A stretch of 64,000 bases of DNA. Origin: Actinoplanes octamycinicus (GTDB taxonomy: Bacteria > Actinomycetota > Actinomycetes > Mycobacteriales > Micromonosporaceae). The notes under the pieces were generated by a model. The model saw only the letters and a list, made by a program, of their open reading frames with translations, searched no databases and had not been told where the DNA came from. The DNA is taken from assembly GCF_014205225.1 (NCBI RefSeq), contig NZ_JACHNB010000001.1, forward strand, positions 1,674,001 through 1,738,000, given 5' to 3'. The position numbers and the translations under genes are program-made. Shown here one piece after another: positions 8,584 through 16,979 of this stretch (positions are counted from its first letter, which is position 1; the number at the start of each line of letters is the position of its first letter).

Positions 8584-9179
8584 CGAGCCCATTCCTCCGC
8601 GGTCCGCAGGTCGTCATCGGTGTCGCAATCGAACCAGGGCGGCGGCCCGGGCCGGCGCCAGGACACCTCGGCGACCCGGAGCTGCTCGATCAGCTCGCGG
8701 ACCGGTGCGCCGTGCAGGCCACCGCGCTGCGCGGCGAGCCGGTCGATCGCCGCGCGCAGGGCCGCGGTGCGCCACACCCCGCAGAGGATCTGCAGCCGGC
8801 CGTCGGTGTCCCGGTAGACCGCGCCCTCCATCGGCGCCGACTCCATGGTCAGACGCAGCACGTCGATCGCCTCCCCGGTGAGGAACGGCAGGTCGGCGGC
8901 GAGCAGGGCGGTGTACGCGATGCGCTCCGGCACCAGCGCCAGCCCGGCCGCGGCGGCCGCGACCGGCCCGCCACCGGGCGGCTCCTCCCGGGTCACGTGC
9001 ACTGGAACCGGCAGGTCGGCGGGCACCTTGCCGACCACCACCCGGGGGTCGGCGTCGTGCACGGCGGCGAGCACCCGGGTCAGCATCGACTGGCCGGCGA
9101 CGGCCAGCGTCGGCTTGTCCGCACCGCCCATCCGCCGCGCCGCACCACCGGCCAGGACCACCGCCGCAAATCCCCCCAC
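8580..9179 (-). CDS. mobA: Molybdenum cofactor guanylyltransferase (MobA-like)
   Basis: About 199 residues with a nucleotidyltransferase Rossmann fold. The signature is VVLAGGAARRMGGADKP at the N-terminus (LAGGxxxRMGxxK), and the metal-binding Asp lies in ALLAADLPFL. MobA joins GMP to molybdopterin to give MGD for formate-dehydrogenase-type enzymes, which fits fdhD next door. The final 30 residues (WRRPGPPPWFDCDTDDDL) are the usual C-terminal NTD strand. The start is unsure: GTG 9179 directly precedes the conserved strand, but the frame is open to 9218. It is divergent from fdhD. Confidence 0.88.
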   Translation of the reverse strand: MGGFAAVVLAGGAARRMGGADKPTLAVAGQSMLTRVLAAVHDADPRVVVGKVPADLPVPVHVTREEPPGGGPVAAAAAGLALVPERIAYTALLAADLPFLTGEAIDVLRLTMESAPMEGAVYRDTDGRLQILCGVWRTAALRAAIDRLAAQRGGLHGAPVRELIEQLRVAEVSWRRPGPPPWFDCDTDDDLRTAEEWAR

Positions 9180-9253
9180 GTGAGTACCGTATCCCGAGCC
9201 GCCGGTACACGTGACCACGCGCTCGGACAGCCGGGGGTCGTAAGCTCCCGGCC

Positions 9254-10084
9254 ATGGGCAGGAGCACGACGCGACGACCGGTGGTCCGGATCGATCTCGG
9301 CGCGTCGCCGGCCGCGAGCCGCCGGCGCCCGGACGAGCTCGCCGCCGAGGAGCCGCTGGAGATCCGGCTGCGCCGGCAGGCGCTCGCGGTCACCATGCGC
9401 ACCCCCGGGCACGACCTCGACCTGGCGATGGGTTTCCTGCTCAGCGAGGGCATCATCGGCAGCGCGGAGGACGTGGTGACCGCGCAGCTGTGCGCCGGGA
9501 CGGACACGCCGAACACCTACAACGTGGTGGACGTGGTGCTCGGCGCCGAGGTGCCGCCGCCGGTGACCGACGTGAGCCGCAACTTCTACACCACCAGCTC
9601 GTGCGGGGTGTGCGGCAAGGCCAGCATCGACGCGGTGCGGACCCGGTCGAGGTTCGACGTGACCGGTGACCCGCTGCGGATCCCGGCCGGCACGCTGGCC
9701 GAGCTGCCCGGCCGGCTGCGGGCCGCGCAGCGCGCCTTCGACCGCACCGGCGGGTTGCACGCGGCCGGGCTCTTCACCGCCGCCGGGGAGATGCTGGTGC
9801 TGCGCGAGGACGTGGGCCGGCACAACGCGGTCGACAAGGTGCTCGGCTGGGCGCTGCGGGAGGGCCGGCTGCCGCTGACCGGGCACGTGCTGATGGTCTC
9901 CGGGCGGGCCAGTTTCGAACTCACCCAGAAAGCCTGGATGGCCGGCGTGCCGCTGCTGGCCGCGGTGTCCGCGCCGAGCACCCTCGCCGCCGAGCTGGCC
10001 GAGGAGGCCGGGATGACGCTGGTCGGCTTCCTGCGCGGGGAGACCATGAACGTTTACGCCGGGGTGCACCGCGTCACGATCTGA
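9254..10084 (+). CDS. fdhD: Formate dehydrogenase accessory sulfurtransferase FdhD
   Basis: A 276-residue FdhD family protein. It transfers sulfur from a cysteine desulfurase to the Mo-bisMGD cofactor before insertion into formate dehydrogenase. The catalytic loop [10 protein letters not shown] carries the CxxC pair (Cys117 and Cys120), and the fold shows [24 protein letters not shown] and [16 protein letters not shown]. All are canonical. No formate dehydrogenase gene lies in the window, so its client must be encoded elsewhere. Translation starts at ATG 9254. Confidence 0.96.
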   Translation: MGRSTTRRPVVRIDLGASPAASRRRPDELAAEEPLEIRLRRQALAVTMRTPGHDLDLAMGFLLSEGIIGSAEDVVTAQLCAGTDTPNTYNVVDVVLGAEVPPPVTDVSRNFYTTSSCGVCGKASIDAVRTRSRFDVTGDPLRIPAGTLAELPGRLRAAQRAFDRTGGLHAAGLFTAAGEMLVLREDVGRHNAVDKVLGWALREGRLPLTGHVLMVSGRASFELTQKAWMAGVPLLAAVSAPSTLAAELAEEAGMTLVGFLRGETMNVYAGVHRVTI

Positions 10085-10156
10085 CCATGGGACGTTCGGA
10101 TATCGGCAACATCCCGTGTCGATTTATTTTCATCCATGTCCGCGAGGCTGCGGGAC

Positions 10157-11806
10157 ATGTCGATCTCACGGCGCACCCTTCTGCTCAGTTCCGCCGCCGG
10201 CGCGGCCGGCGCCACCACCCTGTGGCCGCTCGCGGCGAGCGCCGCACCGCATCGGGGCCCGCTGCGGGCCGACCCGTTCACCCTCGGCGTCGCCTCCGGT
10301 GACCCGGAGCCGGACGGCTTCGTGCTCTGGACCCGGCTGGCCACCGACCCGCTCGCCGAGGACGGCCTCGGCGGCATGCCGGACCGGACCATCCCGGTCA
10401 CCTGGGAACTGGCCGCCGATGAGCGCTTCCGCCGGGTGGTCCGCCGCGGCGTGACCGCGGCCCGGCCGGCGTCCGCGCACGCCGTGCACGTGGAGCTGCA
10501 CGGGCTGCTGCCCGGACGGGAGTACTTCTACCGCTTCCACGCCGAGCGCTACACCTCGCCGGTCGGACGGACCCGGACCACGCCGCCGCCGTGGGTCCTC
10601 GGCGGCTCGCTGGCGATGTCCTTCGTCTCCTGCTCGCAGTACGAGCACGGGTACTTCACCGCTTACCGCCGGCTGGCCGAGGACGAGCCGGAGCTGATCC
10701 TGCACCTCGGCGACTACCAGTACGAATATCAGGCCGGCGTCTACGTGGCGGCGACCGGCAACCCGCGTGACCACCAGGGCCCGGAGACCGTGACGCTGGC
10801 GAATTACCGTCAGCGGCACGCGCAGTACAAGGCGGACCCGGACCTGCAGGCCGCACACGCGGTGGCGCCCTGGGCGGTGGTCTTCGACGACCACGAGATC
10901 GAGAACAACTGGGCCGACGAGGTGCCCGAGCAGCCCGACCCCACCTTCCTGGCCCGGCGGGCGGCCGCCTTCCAGGCGTATTACGAGAACATGCCGCTGC
11001 GCCGGACCTCGATCCCGCGCGGCATCGACATGCAGCTTTACCGCCGGCTCCGGTGGGGACGGCTGGCGAACTTCCACATGCTCGACACCCGCCAGTTCCG
11101 CGACGACCAGGGCTGCGGCGACGGTTACAAGGACTGCCCGGCCGCGATCGACCCGGCCCGCTCGATCACCGGCGCCGAGCAGGAGGCCTGGCTGCTCGAC
11201 GGTTTCCACCGGTCCACCGCCCGCTGGGACATCCTCGGTCAGCAGGTCTTCTTCGGCCAGCGGGACAACAACGCCGGGCCGCAGAAGGTGCTCAGCATGG
11301 ACTCCTGGGACGGTTACCAGGCGTCCCGGCAGCGGATCACCCAGGGCTGGGTGGACGCGCACGTGCGCAACCCGGTGGTGCTCACCGGGGACGTGCACGC
11401 GCACTGGGCCGACGAGCTGAAGCTGGATTACGACGATCCGACCTCGAAGACGGTCGGCACCGAGCTGGTCTGCTCGTCGATCACCTCGACCGGGGACGGC
11501 GCCGACGTGCCGAGCGGGACGCACCCGTGGGCGGCCTGGAACCCGCACCTGAAGTTCTACAACAACCAGCGCGGTTACGTCCGGACCCGGATCACGCCGG
11601 ACTCGCTGACCGCGGACTTCGTGGTGCTGCCTTACGTCAGCACGGCGGGCGCGCCGGCGCACACCCGGGCCAGCTTCGTGATCGAGGACCGGGTGCCCGG
11701 CCTGCACCAGGTCGCCGACAACCCGACGCCGGGGGCCACACTGCGCAGCAAGTCCACCGAGGACCTGGGCGCCGCGACGGTGCGCCAGGAGACCGAGCGC
11801 CCCTGA
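10157..11806 (+). CDS. phoD: PhoD-type alkaline phosphatase, Tat-exported
   Basis: About 549 residues. The N-terminus MSISRRTLLLSSAAGAAG is a twin-arginine signal followed by a hydrophobic stretch and a likely AXA cleavage site. An N-terminal PhoD domain (FTLGVASGDPEPDGFVLWTRL) precedes the calcineurin-like catalytic domain with SCSQYEHG, HLGDYQYEY, FDDHEIENNW and TGDVHAHW, residues that bind Fe and Ca. The family cleaves phosphodiesters and monoesters outside the cell and is often Pho-regulated. ATG 10157 is preferred because it opens the Tat signal; an upstream ATG at 10136 also exists. A GC hairpin follows. Confidence 0.95.
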   Translation: MSISRRTLLLSSAAGAAGATTLWPLAASAAPHRGPLRADPFTLGVASGDPEPDGFVLWTRLATDPLAEDGLGGMPDRTIPVTWELAADERFRRVVRRGVTAARPASAHAVHVELHGLLPGREYFYRFHAERYTSPVGRTRTTPPPWVLGGSLAMSFVSCSQYEHGYFTAYRRLAEDEPELILHLGDYQYEYQAGVYVAATGNPRDHQGPETVTLANYRQRHAQYKADPDLQAAHAVAPWAVVFDDHEIENNWADEVPEQPDPTFLARRAAAFQAYYENMPLRRTSIPRGIDMQLYRRLRWGRLANFHMLDTRQFRDDQGCGDGYKDCPAAIDPARSITGAEQEAWLLDGFHRSTARWDILGQQVFFGQRDNNAGPQKVLSMDSWDGYQASRQRITQGWVDAHVRNPVVLTGDVHAHWADELKLDYDDPTSKTVGTELVCSSITSTGDGADVPSGTHPWAAWNPHLKFYNNQRGYVRTRITPDSLTADFVVLPYVSTAGAPAHTRASFVIEDRVPGLHQVADNPTPGATLRSKSTEDLGAATVRQETERP

Positions 11807-11813
11807 GCCCGCC

Positions 11814-11842
11814 GGGCCGGCCGGGCGGTGCCCGGCCGGCCC
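11814..11842. terminator. GC-rich hairpin between convergent genes
   Basis: A perfect 13-bp inverted repeat (arms 11814-11826 and 11830-11842, left arm GGGCCGGCCGGGC) with a 3-nt loop. It lies between the phoD stop and the stop of the convergent DUF4192 gene. There is no T-tract; it probably serves as a bidirectional terminator of the GC-hairpin type. Confidence 0.6.
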
Positions 11843-11844
11843 GC

Positions 11845-12864
11845 TCATCGCCGTCTCCGGCCGTGCCCCGGGCGCGGCCGGCCCGGCAGCACCATGTGCG
11901 GGGACAGCCCGAACCCGAGCACTCTGTGCAGCAACTCGGCCAGCTGGTGCCCCGGCTCCACGGCCAGCGCCCGGTCCAGCGCGACCCGGGCCAGCGAACC
12001 GCGCCCGGCGCGCCAGGCGGTGCAGCTGAGCAGGCAGGCCGCCGGCGCGACATAGGCCGGCTCGACCCGGCGCAGCACCTCGGTCCAGAGCCGGATCCGC
12101 CACTCCTGCGGGGTCGCGCGGTCCAGCGCGAAGTCCTCCACCGCGCGATCCACCAGCAGCACGCCCAGCCAGGCGGTCTCGTCCGGGCTGAGGCTGCCGC
12201 CGGACCGGTGGCGCCGCTCCGCGGCCAGCACCGCCTCCCGTCCGTGGCGTAAAACCAGCCGCTCGTAGTCCGCGGCGGCCGGCTCGCTGGTCAGCAGCCC
12301 GGTGAACCGGCGCCGGGCCCGCTCGGTGGCCCGGCCCATCTCGGCGCGCTCGGCGCCCTCGACCGCGGCCACCTGGGCGGTCAGCTCGGTCCGGCTGGGC
12401 AGCGCGACCTGCCCACGGAAGGTGGCCTCGGCCGCGATCACACTGTCCGCGGGCAGGCAGGGGCGGCCCTCCGGCGGGCAGCAGTCCCGGTCGGCGCAGA
12501 GGTAGGACCACCATCGGCCGTCGGCGACCCGGCAGACGTCGAGCACCGGGACGGCGCGCCGGCGCAGCGCCTCGGCACAGCGCAGTGCGGCCGGGGTGAC
12601 CCGTCTCAGCGAGCCGTAGCCGAGCACCACCACGGTGCTGACCCGCTGCCGGGCCACCGTGGCGGCGACGGCGGCGGCCGGCTCCCGGGCCGCGGCGCCG
12701 GTCGCCCGCGGTGGCGGCAGATCGTGGCAGAGGGCGAAGTCCACCCGGTCGCCGCGCACGCCGACGACGGCGAGGCAGTCACTGGGGTGATAACCCATCA
12801 CGAACGGCACCACCGCGATCAGGTCGGCGGGCGTCCGGATGACGAGGCTGCAGTCAGGTGTCAT
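11845..12864 (-). CDS. DUF4192 domain-containing protein
   Basis: A 339-residue protein matching DUF4192, an actinobacterial family of unknown function. It shows the typical opening LVIRTPADLIAVVPFVMGYHPSD followed by LAVVGVRGDRVDF, and an internal VVVLGYGS. A Cys-containing patch (VCRVADGRWWSYLCADRDCC) near residue 135 resembles a metal or disulfide site. The C-terminal half is helical, TPR-like, with a run of short helices around ALDRALAVEPGHQLAELL. It appears cytoplasmic, with no signal peptide. Confidence 0.88.
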   Translation of the reverse strand: MTPDCSLVIRTPADLIAVVPFVMGYHPSDCLAVVGVRGDRVDFALCHDLPPPRATGAAAREPAAAVAATVARQRVSTVVVLGYGSLRRVTPAALRCAEALRRRAVPVLDVCRVADGRWWSYLCADRDCCPPEGRPCLPADSVIAAEATFRGQVALPSRTELTAQVAAVEGAERAEMGRATERARRRFTGLLTSEPAAADYERLVLRHGREAVLAAERRHRSGGSLSPDETAWLGVLLVDRAVEDFALDRATPQEWRIRLWTEVLRRVEPAYVAPAACLLSCTAWRAGRGSLARVALDRALAVEPGHQLAELLHRVLGFGLSPHMVLPGRPRPGHGRRRR

Positions 12865-12916
12865 GCCGGGCAGCTTGGCCCGGCCGGCCGGACGGCCGCA
12901 TGCCTTTCCGGTCGCC

Positions 12917-12925
12917 TGTGGACAA
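12917..12925 (-). promoter_or_regulatory. DnaA box
   Basis: TGTGGACAA, the exact reverse complement of the actinobacterial DnaA box TTGTCCACA. It lies in the 81-bp spacer between the GNAT and DUF4192 genes, upstream of the latter. Confidence 0.45.
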
Positions 12926-12945
12926 CCGCGCCGGCCCGGGGCGGA

Positions 12946-13449
12946 TCAGCTGCGGAACGGCAGGCCCTGCAGCTCCAGGCCCTCCTGCTGCCAGGCGTGG
13001 GTGTGCCGGTCCAGGTCCATGGTCAGCTCGATCGAGGAGACCACGTCGTAGCCGGCCGCGTGCAGGCTGCGGATCGCCTCCACGTTCCGCGAGGACGGGG
13101 AGATGGTCAGCGAGGTCATGTTCCGCTTCTTCGCCTCGGCGGCGACGTGCTGCAGCAGGCGGCGACCCACGCCCTTGTGCCGGTGGGTGATCGTGACCAC
13201 CACCGGCTCGACCTCGCCGGCCCGGTTCCGCATGATCAGGCCGACCATCCCGATCACGCCGTCGTCGGCGTGGTCGGCGACCCAGAGGCCGCTCAGATCG
13301 AGCCTGGTCAGGTACTCCTCGAAGCCGGCACCGCCGTCGTCCTCGGCCTCGCCGTACATCTCGTTCTGCTGGCGGGTCAGCTCGGCCCACAGCCGCCGGC
13401 CCGCGGAGTGGTCACTCGGGCGGTATGAACGCACTGCGACAGGGGCCAT
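12946..13449 (-). CDS. GNAT family N-acetyltransferase
   Basis: A 167-residue GCN5-related acetyltransferase. The acetyl-CoA-binding motif A is HRHKGVGRRLLQHVAAEAKK, preceded by the beta-4 strand VEPVVVTITH. Ending strands with VEAIRSLHAAGYDVVSSIEL complete the fold. The acceptor substrate cannot be inferred. ATG 13449 (MAPVAVRSYRPSDH) starts the domain; the frame is open further upstream, without family resemblance. It is divergent from the kinase gene at 13506, so both promoters lie in a 56-bp gap. Confidence 0.9.
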   Translation of the reverse strand: MAPVAVRSYRPSDHSAGRRLWAELTRQQNEMYGEAEDDGGAGFEEYLTRLDLSGLWVADHADDGVIGMVGLIMRNRAGEVEPVVVTITHRHKGVGRRLLQHVAAEAKKRNMTSLTISPSSRNVEAIRSLHAAGYDVVSSIELTMDLDRHTHAWQQEGLELQGLPFRS

Positions 13450-13505
13450 GCCGACATTTTGCCTCTGAAATGGGATGTCCGTCACCCGAAGCGCAAGATA
13501 ACCGG

Positions 13506-14390
13506 GTGGACATGGCGTATCTGCGCGCGCACCCGGAGCACCTCCCGACATTTCTCACCCACCAGCGGATCCGGGAGACCCCGGTCCATCGTGGGGTCAG
13601 CTCGGCGTCCCGGCTGACGCTCGACGACGGGACCTCGCTGTTCGCCAAGACGTGGCCCGGTGGGGCGGCTCCGGAGGGGTTGTTCGCGGCGGAGGCGGGC
13701 GGGTTGCGGTGGCTGCGCGAGGCGGGGGCGGTGCCCGTACCCGAAATCTTTGTCGTCCTGCCCGAGATGATTGCGATGGAATGGGTCGAACCGGGCGACG
13801 CGCGCCCCACCCGGCAGGCGGCCGAGCGGTTCGGGCGTGAGCTGGCCGCGCTGCATCGCCGCGGCGCGGAGCGGTTCGGTGCGCCCTGGCCGGGCTGGAT
13901 CGGGCCGCTGCCGCTGGACAACACGCCGTCCGACGGGCCGTGGAGCGCCTGGTTCGCGGAGCGGCGGCTGCTGCCCCCGCTGCGCGCCTCGGTCGATCAG
14001 GGCGCGCTGTCCGGCGCCGACGCCGCGGTGGTCGAGGAGGTCATCGACACCATTTCCCGGTACGGCGGGGAGGAGCCGCCCGCACGGATCCACGGTGACC
14101 TGTGGCCGGGCAACGTGCTGTGGGGTGCGGACGGGCGTGGCTGGCTGGTCGATCCGGCGGCGCACGGTGGCCATCGGGAGACCGATCTGGCGACGCTGGC
14201 GCTCTTCGGCGGAGTGGCCGGGCTGGATGTGATCCTCGGCGCGTATCGGGCGGAGTGGCCGCTGGCGGCGGGATGGGAGCGACGGGTGCCGTTGCATCAG
14301 CTGCATCTGCTGCTCGTGCACACCGCGGCCTTCGGGGCGGGGTATCGAGGAGCGGTGCTGGCGGCCGCCGACGCGGTCCTGCGCGGCTGA
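13506..14390 (+). CDS. Fructosamine kinase family protein
   Basis: About 294 residues of the fructosamine-3-kinase/aminoglycoside phosphotransferase fold. An N-lobe with LTLDDGTSLFAKTWPGG carries the ATP lysine; the C-lobe has the catalytic RIHGDLWPGNVLW and the metal-binding LVDPAAHGGHRETDLA. Such kinases phosphorylate Amadori products on glycated proteins or amino acids, triggering deglycation. The start is uncertain: GTG 13506 (MDMAYLRAHPEH) fits, with ATG 13512 close by. No antibiotic-resistance role is implied. Confidence 0.88.
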   Translation: MDMAYLRAHPEHLPTFLTHQRIRETPVHRGVSSASRLTLDDGTSLFAKTWPGGAAPEGLFAAEAGGLRWLREAGAVPVPEIFVVLPEMIAMEWVEPGDARPTRQAAERFGRELAALHRRGAERFGAPWPGWIGPLPLDNTPSDGPWSAWFAERRLLPPLRASVDQGALSGADAAVVEEVIDTISRYGGEEPPARIHGDLWPGNVLWGADGRGWLVDPAAHGGHRETDLATLALFGGVAGLDVILGAYRAEWPLAAGWERRVPLHQLHLLLVHTAAFGAGYRGAVLAAADAVLRG

Positions 14391-14416
14391 TCCCGGCCGG
14401 CGGGTCACCCGGCCCG

Positions 14417-14425
14417 TTGTCCACA
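14417..14425 (+). promoter_or_regulatory. DnaA box
   Basis: A perfect TTGTCCACA in the 130-bp spacer between the kinase gene and moaA. It lies about 95 bp upstream of the moaA start, so it could affect moaA transcription or titrate DnaA near the origin. Confidence 0.45.
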
Positions 14426-14520
14426 GGCCGATATGCCTAGCGGCAAGTCGGCCTGAGAGCGGCTAGATTCGATTTCGTGAGCGAGATCAGGGGATCAGTC
14501 GACCGGGCCGGGTGGCGGCC

Positions 14521-15528
14521 GTGATCGCGCTCGCCGACCGCTTCGGCCGGGTGGCGACCGACCTGCGGGTCTCGCTGACCGACCGGTGCAACCTGCGGTG
14601 CACCTACTGCATGCCCGCCGAGGGCCTGGCCTGGATGCCCCAGCCCGACCAGCTCACCGACGCGGAGGTGGTCCGGCTGATCCGCATCGCGGTGGAGCGG
14701 CTGGGCATCACCGAGGTCCGGTTCACCGGCGGCGAGCCGCTGATCCGGCGCGGCCTGGTCGGCATCGTCGCGGAGGTGGCCCGGCTCGACCCGCGGCCGC
14801 GGATGTCGGTGACCACCAATGGCATCGGGCTGGACCGGATGGCCGTCCCGCTGCGCGACGCCGGCCTCGATCGGGTGAATGTCTCGCTGGACACCCTGGA
14901 TCCGGCGCGGTTCGCCACGCTGACCCGCCGCGATCGGCACGCCGACGTGCTGCGCGGCCTGAGCGCGGCGGTGACGGCCGGGCTGACCCCCGTGAAGATC
15001 AACACGGTGCTGATGCGGGACGTGAACGACGACGAGGCGCCGGCGCTGCTGCGGTTCGCGTTGGAGCACGGTTACCAGTTGCGGTTCATCGAGCAGATGC
15101 CGCTGGACGCCCAGCACCAGTGGGACCGGCACACCATGGTCACCGCCGACGAGATCCTGGCCGCGCTGAAGCCTTTCGATCTGCGGCCCGACGTGGTTTC
15201 ACGTGGAACGGCGCCGGCCGAGACCTGGCTGGTCCCGGGGCACGTCGACGCGGCCGGGGAGCCGGCCCGGGTGGGCGTGATCGGCAGCGTGACCCGGCCG
15301 TTCTGCGGGGACTGCGACCGCACCCGGCTGACCGCCGACGGCCAGGTGCGCAACTGCCTCTTCGCCACGGAGGAGAGCGACCTGCGCAAGCTGTTGCGCG
15401 ACGGCGCGCCGGACACCGAGATCGCCGAGGCCTGGCGGGTGGCCATGGCCGGCAAGCGGGCCGGTCACGGCATCGACGACCCGGCGTTCCTGCAGCCGGC
15501 CCGGCCCATGTCCGCCATCGGAGGCTGA
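14521..15528 (+). CDS. moaA: GTP 3',8-cyclase MoaA
   Basis: About 335 residues. MoaA is a radical-SAM enzyme that, with MoaC, converts GTP to cyclic pyranopterin monophosphate, the first step of molybdenum cofactor synthesis. The N-terminal SAM cluster is CNLRCTYC (Cys23, Cys27, Cys30). The C-terminal cluster has FCGDCDRTRLTADGQVRNC, and the protein ends in the required Gly-Gly. GTG 14521 lies behind GGGTGG; GTG 14512 is an alternative. moaD follows after 5 bp. Codons near 15190-15210 are atypical because the stretch contains a parS-like site. Confidence 0.96.
   Translation: MIALADRFGRVATDLRVSLTDRCNLRCTYCMPAEGLAWMPQPDQLTDAEVVRLIRIAVERLGITEVRFTGGEPLIRRGLVGIVAEVARLDPRPRMSVTTNGIGLDRMAVPLRDAGLDRVNVSLDTLDPARFATLTRRDRHADVLRGLSAAVTAGLTPVKINTVLMRDVNDDEAPALLRFALEHGYQLRFIEQMPLDAQHQWDRHTMVTADEILAALKPFDLRPDVVSRGTAPAETWLVPGHVDAAGEPARVGVIGSVTRPFCGDCDRTRLTADGQVRNCLFATEESDLRKLLRDGAPDTEIAEAWRVAMAGKRAGHGIDDPAFLQPARPMSAIGG
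15196..15209. promoter_or_regulatory. parS: parS-like centromere site inside moaA
   Basis: GTTTCACGTGGAAC differs by one base from the conserved 14-bp ParB-binding core GTTTCACGTGAAAC. It is read through moaA as Val-Val-Ser-Arg-Gly-Thr using GTT, TCA, CGT and GGA, codons almost absent from this gene. This suggests selection on the DNA itself. ParB loading at such origin-proximal sites organises chromosome segregation. Confidence 0.7.
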
Positions 15529-15533
15529 CGACT

Positions 15534-15776
15534 GTGCTGACCGTTCGCTATTTCGCCGGGGCTCGGGCCGCGGCGGGTGGGGTGACCAGCGAGGAGATCG
15601 CGGCGGGGTCGCTGGAGGAGCTGGCGCGGGTGCTCACCGATCGGCATGGGGAGCGGCTCGGGCTGGTGATGAAGGCGGCGAGCTTCCTGGTGGACGGGCT
15701 GACCTGTCACGACCGGCGGGCGGTGCTGCCGGCGGGGGCGACGGTGGATGTCCTGCCGCCCTTTGCCGGGGGCTGA
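15534..15776 (+). CDS. moaD: Molybdopterin synthase small subunit MoaD
   Basis: 80 residues, ubiquitin-like beta-grasp fold (ThiS/MoaD family). It opens MLTVRYFAGARAAAGG and ends LPPFAGG; the C-terminal Gly-Gly is thiocarboxylated and donates sulfur to cyclic pyranopterin monophosphate in the MoaE-MoaD synthase. The GTG at 15534 lies 5 bp after the moaA stop, with GGAGG at the 3' end of moaA, so the two are coupled. Its partner moaE is 11 kb away, in another operon. Confidence 0.92.
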   Translation: MLTVRYFAGARAAAGGVTSEEIAAGSLEELARVLTDRHGERLGLVMKAASFLVDGLTCHDRRAVLPAGATVDVLPPFAGG

Positions 15777-15799
15777 CCAGCGCGCACGGCACTTCCTGC

Positions 15800-15865
15800 C
15801 ACCGGTCGCTTGGCACCGGTCGCTTGACACCGGTCGCTTGACACCGGTCGCTTGACACCGGTCGC
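15800..15865. repeat. Tandem 14-bp repeat after moaD
   Basis: Four 14-bp units (CACCGGTCGCTTGA; the first ends GG) and a fifth partial unit run from 15800 to 15865. Each contains the palindrome ACCGGT. It starts 23 bp after the moaD stop. No U-tract is present; the function is unknown. Confidence 0.85.
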
Positions 15866-16298
15866 GCAGAGGGCTGGCCGGCCGCTCAGAACCGGTCGCG
15901 GGAGACCGCGACAACTCTGGCGGGTCTCCTCCGGGTCCGCCGCTGACCGCGGCCAGTGTCATCGATCATGAGGGCGGCGGCTGACGGACGCCATCGGGTG
16001 GTGCCGTTGTTGTTCTTCGCACGGGCTTCGGCGGCGGCTTGGTGGGTTTCGGATCGCCACCCGGTCGTCACCGCACGGCTGGACCGTGCTGGTCGGCGCT
16101 GCTGGACGGTCGGCCAGCTGTCGGCGGATCTCGTCCGGCGTCATCGCCACGAGTCTCGGCGGCGGCCGCGTCGACGTCCGGTCTGTTGTTCGTCACGCCA
16201 CCTCCAGCGGTCTCGGAGGGCGCGGTTTTGTCGTACCCCTCCGGCAGGATTCGGGGTGCTCCGGGGGAGTCATCGGCGAGTCAGCGAGGGAGGCCGGC
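15866..16298. other. Spacer with possible gene remnant
   Basis: A 433-bp gap with weak coding character. On the minus strand, 15959-16150 encodes a peptide opening MAMTPDEIRRQLADRP, which looks like a genuine protein N-terminus. It then loses protein-like composition, as if frameshifted. No homologue was recognised. The right end holds the ribosome-binding site of the next gene. Confidence 0.35.
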
Positions 16299-16979
16299 GT
16301 GGTTCGGGTGGTGAGTCGGGCGGAGGCGTCCGCGGCGGTTCTCGACGGGGGGTGGCGGTTCCTGCTGGGCACGTTGCAGAGTGCCGTTCCGGTCGCCTCG
16401 CTGGCCGCCGGGGCTGAGGTCGTCACCGCCGCGATCCGGGCCGCCGGCGAGCACGCCGACGGGCACCTGCGGGCCGACCTGCGCGCCGACCGGGTGGTGC
16501 TCAGCCTGCAGACGCTCCGGCTCGCGTCGCTGACCAGCCGGGACATCCAGCTGGCCCACCAGATCTCGGCCGCGCTGGCCGAGCTCGGGCATTCGACCGG
16601 GTCCCAGGCCGGGCAGCGAGCGGTGCAGATGCTGGAGCTGGCGATCGACGCGTTGGACATCGCAGCGATCCGCCCGTTCTGGAAAGCGGCGCTCGGTTAC
16701 ACCCACGAGCCGTCGGCGGACGGGCCGACCGATCCGATCGTCGACCCGGCCGGGCAGGGGCCGGCGATCTGGTTCCAGCGGATGACCGAGCCACGGCCGC
16801 AGCGCAACCGGATCCATTTCGATCTCTGTGTTCCGCACGACGAGGTGGCTGGGCGGATCGCGGCGGCCCTGGCGGCCGGGGGACGGCTGGTTTCCGATCG
16901 GCGGGCTCCGGCGTTCTGGATCCTGGCGGATGCGGAAGGCAACGAGATCTGCCTGACCACCTGGCAGGGGCGCGACTGA
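16299..16979 (+). CDS. Pterin carbinolamine dehydratase-like / VOC glyoxalase-like fusion
   Basis: About 226 residues in two parts. Residues 1-105 resemble 4a-carbinolamine dehydratase (DCoH): a WRFLLGTLQ strand, an alternating segment with DGHLRADLRADRVVLSLQT, then LTSRDIQLAHQI. The usual catalytic histidines are not evident, so this part may be non-catalytic. Residues 110-226 are a VOC (glyoxalase/bleomycin-resistance fold) domain with IRPFWKAALGY, NRIHFDLCVPHDE and ADAEGNEICLTTW. The His and Glu fit metal ligands. GTG 16299 has GGGAGG 7 bp upstream. This fusion is known in actinobacteria, but its reaction is not. Confidence 0.75.
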   Translation: MVRVVSRAEASAAVLDGGWRFLLGTLQSAVPVASLAAGAEVVTAAIRAAGEHADGHLRADLRADRVVLSLQTLRLASLTSRDIQLAHQISAALAELGHSTGSQAGQRAVQMLELAIDALDIAAIRPFWKAALGYTHEPSADGPTDPIVDPAGQGPAIWFQRMTEPRPQRNRIHFDLCVPHDEVAGRIAAALAAGGRLVSDRRAPAFWILADAEGNEICLTTWQGRD

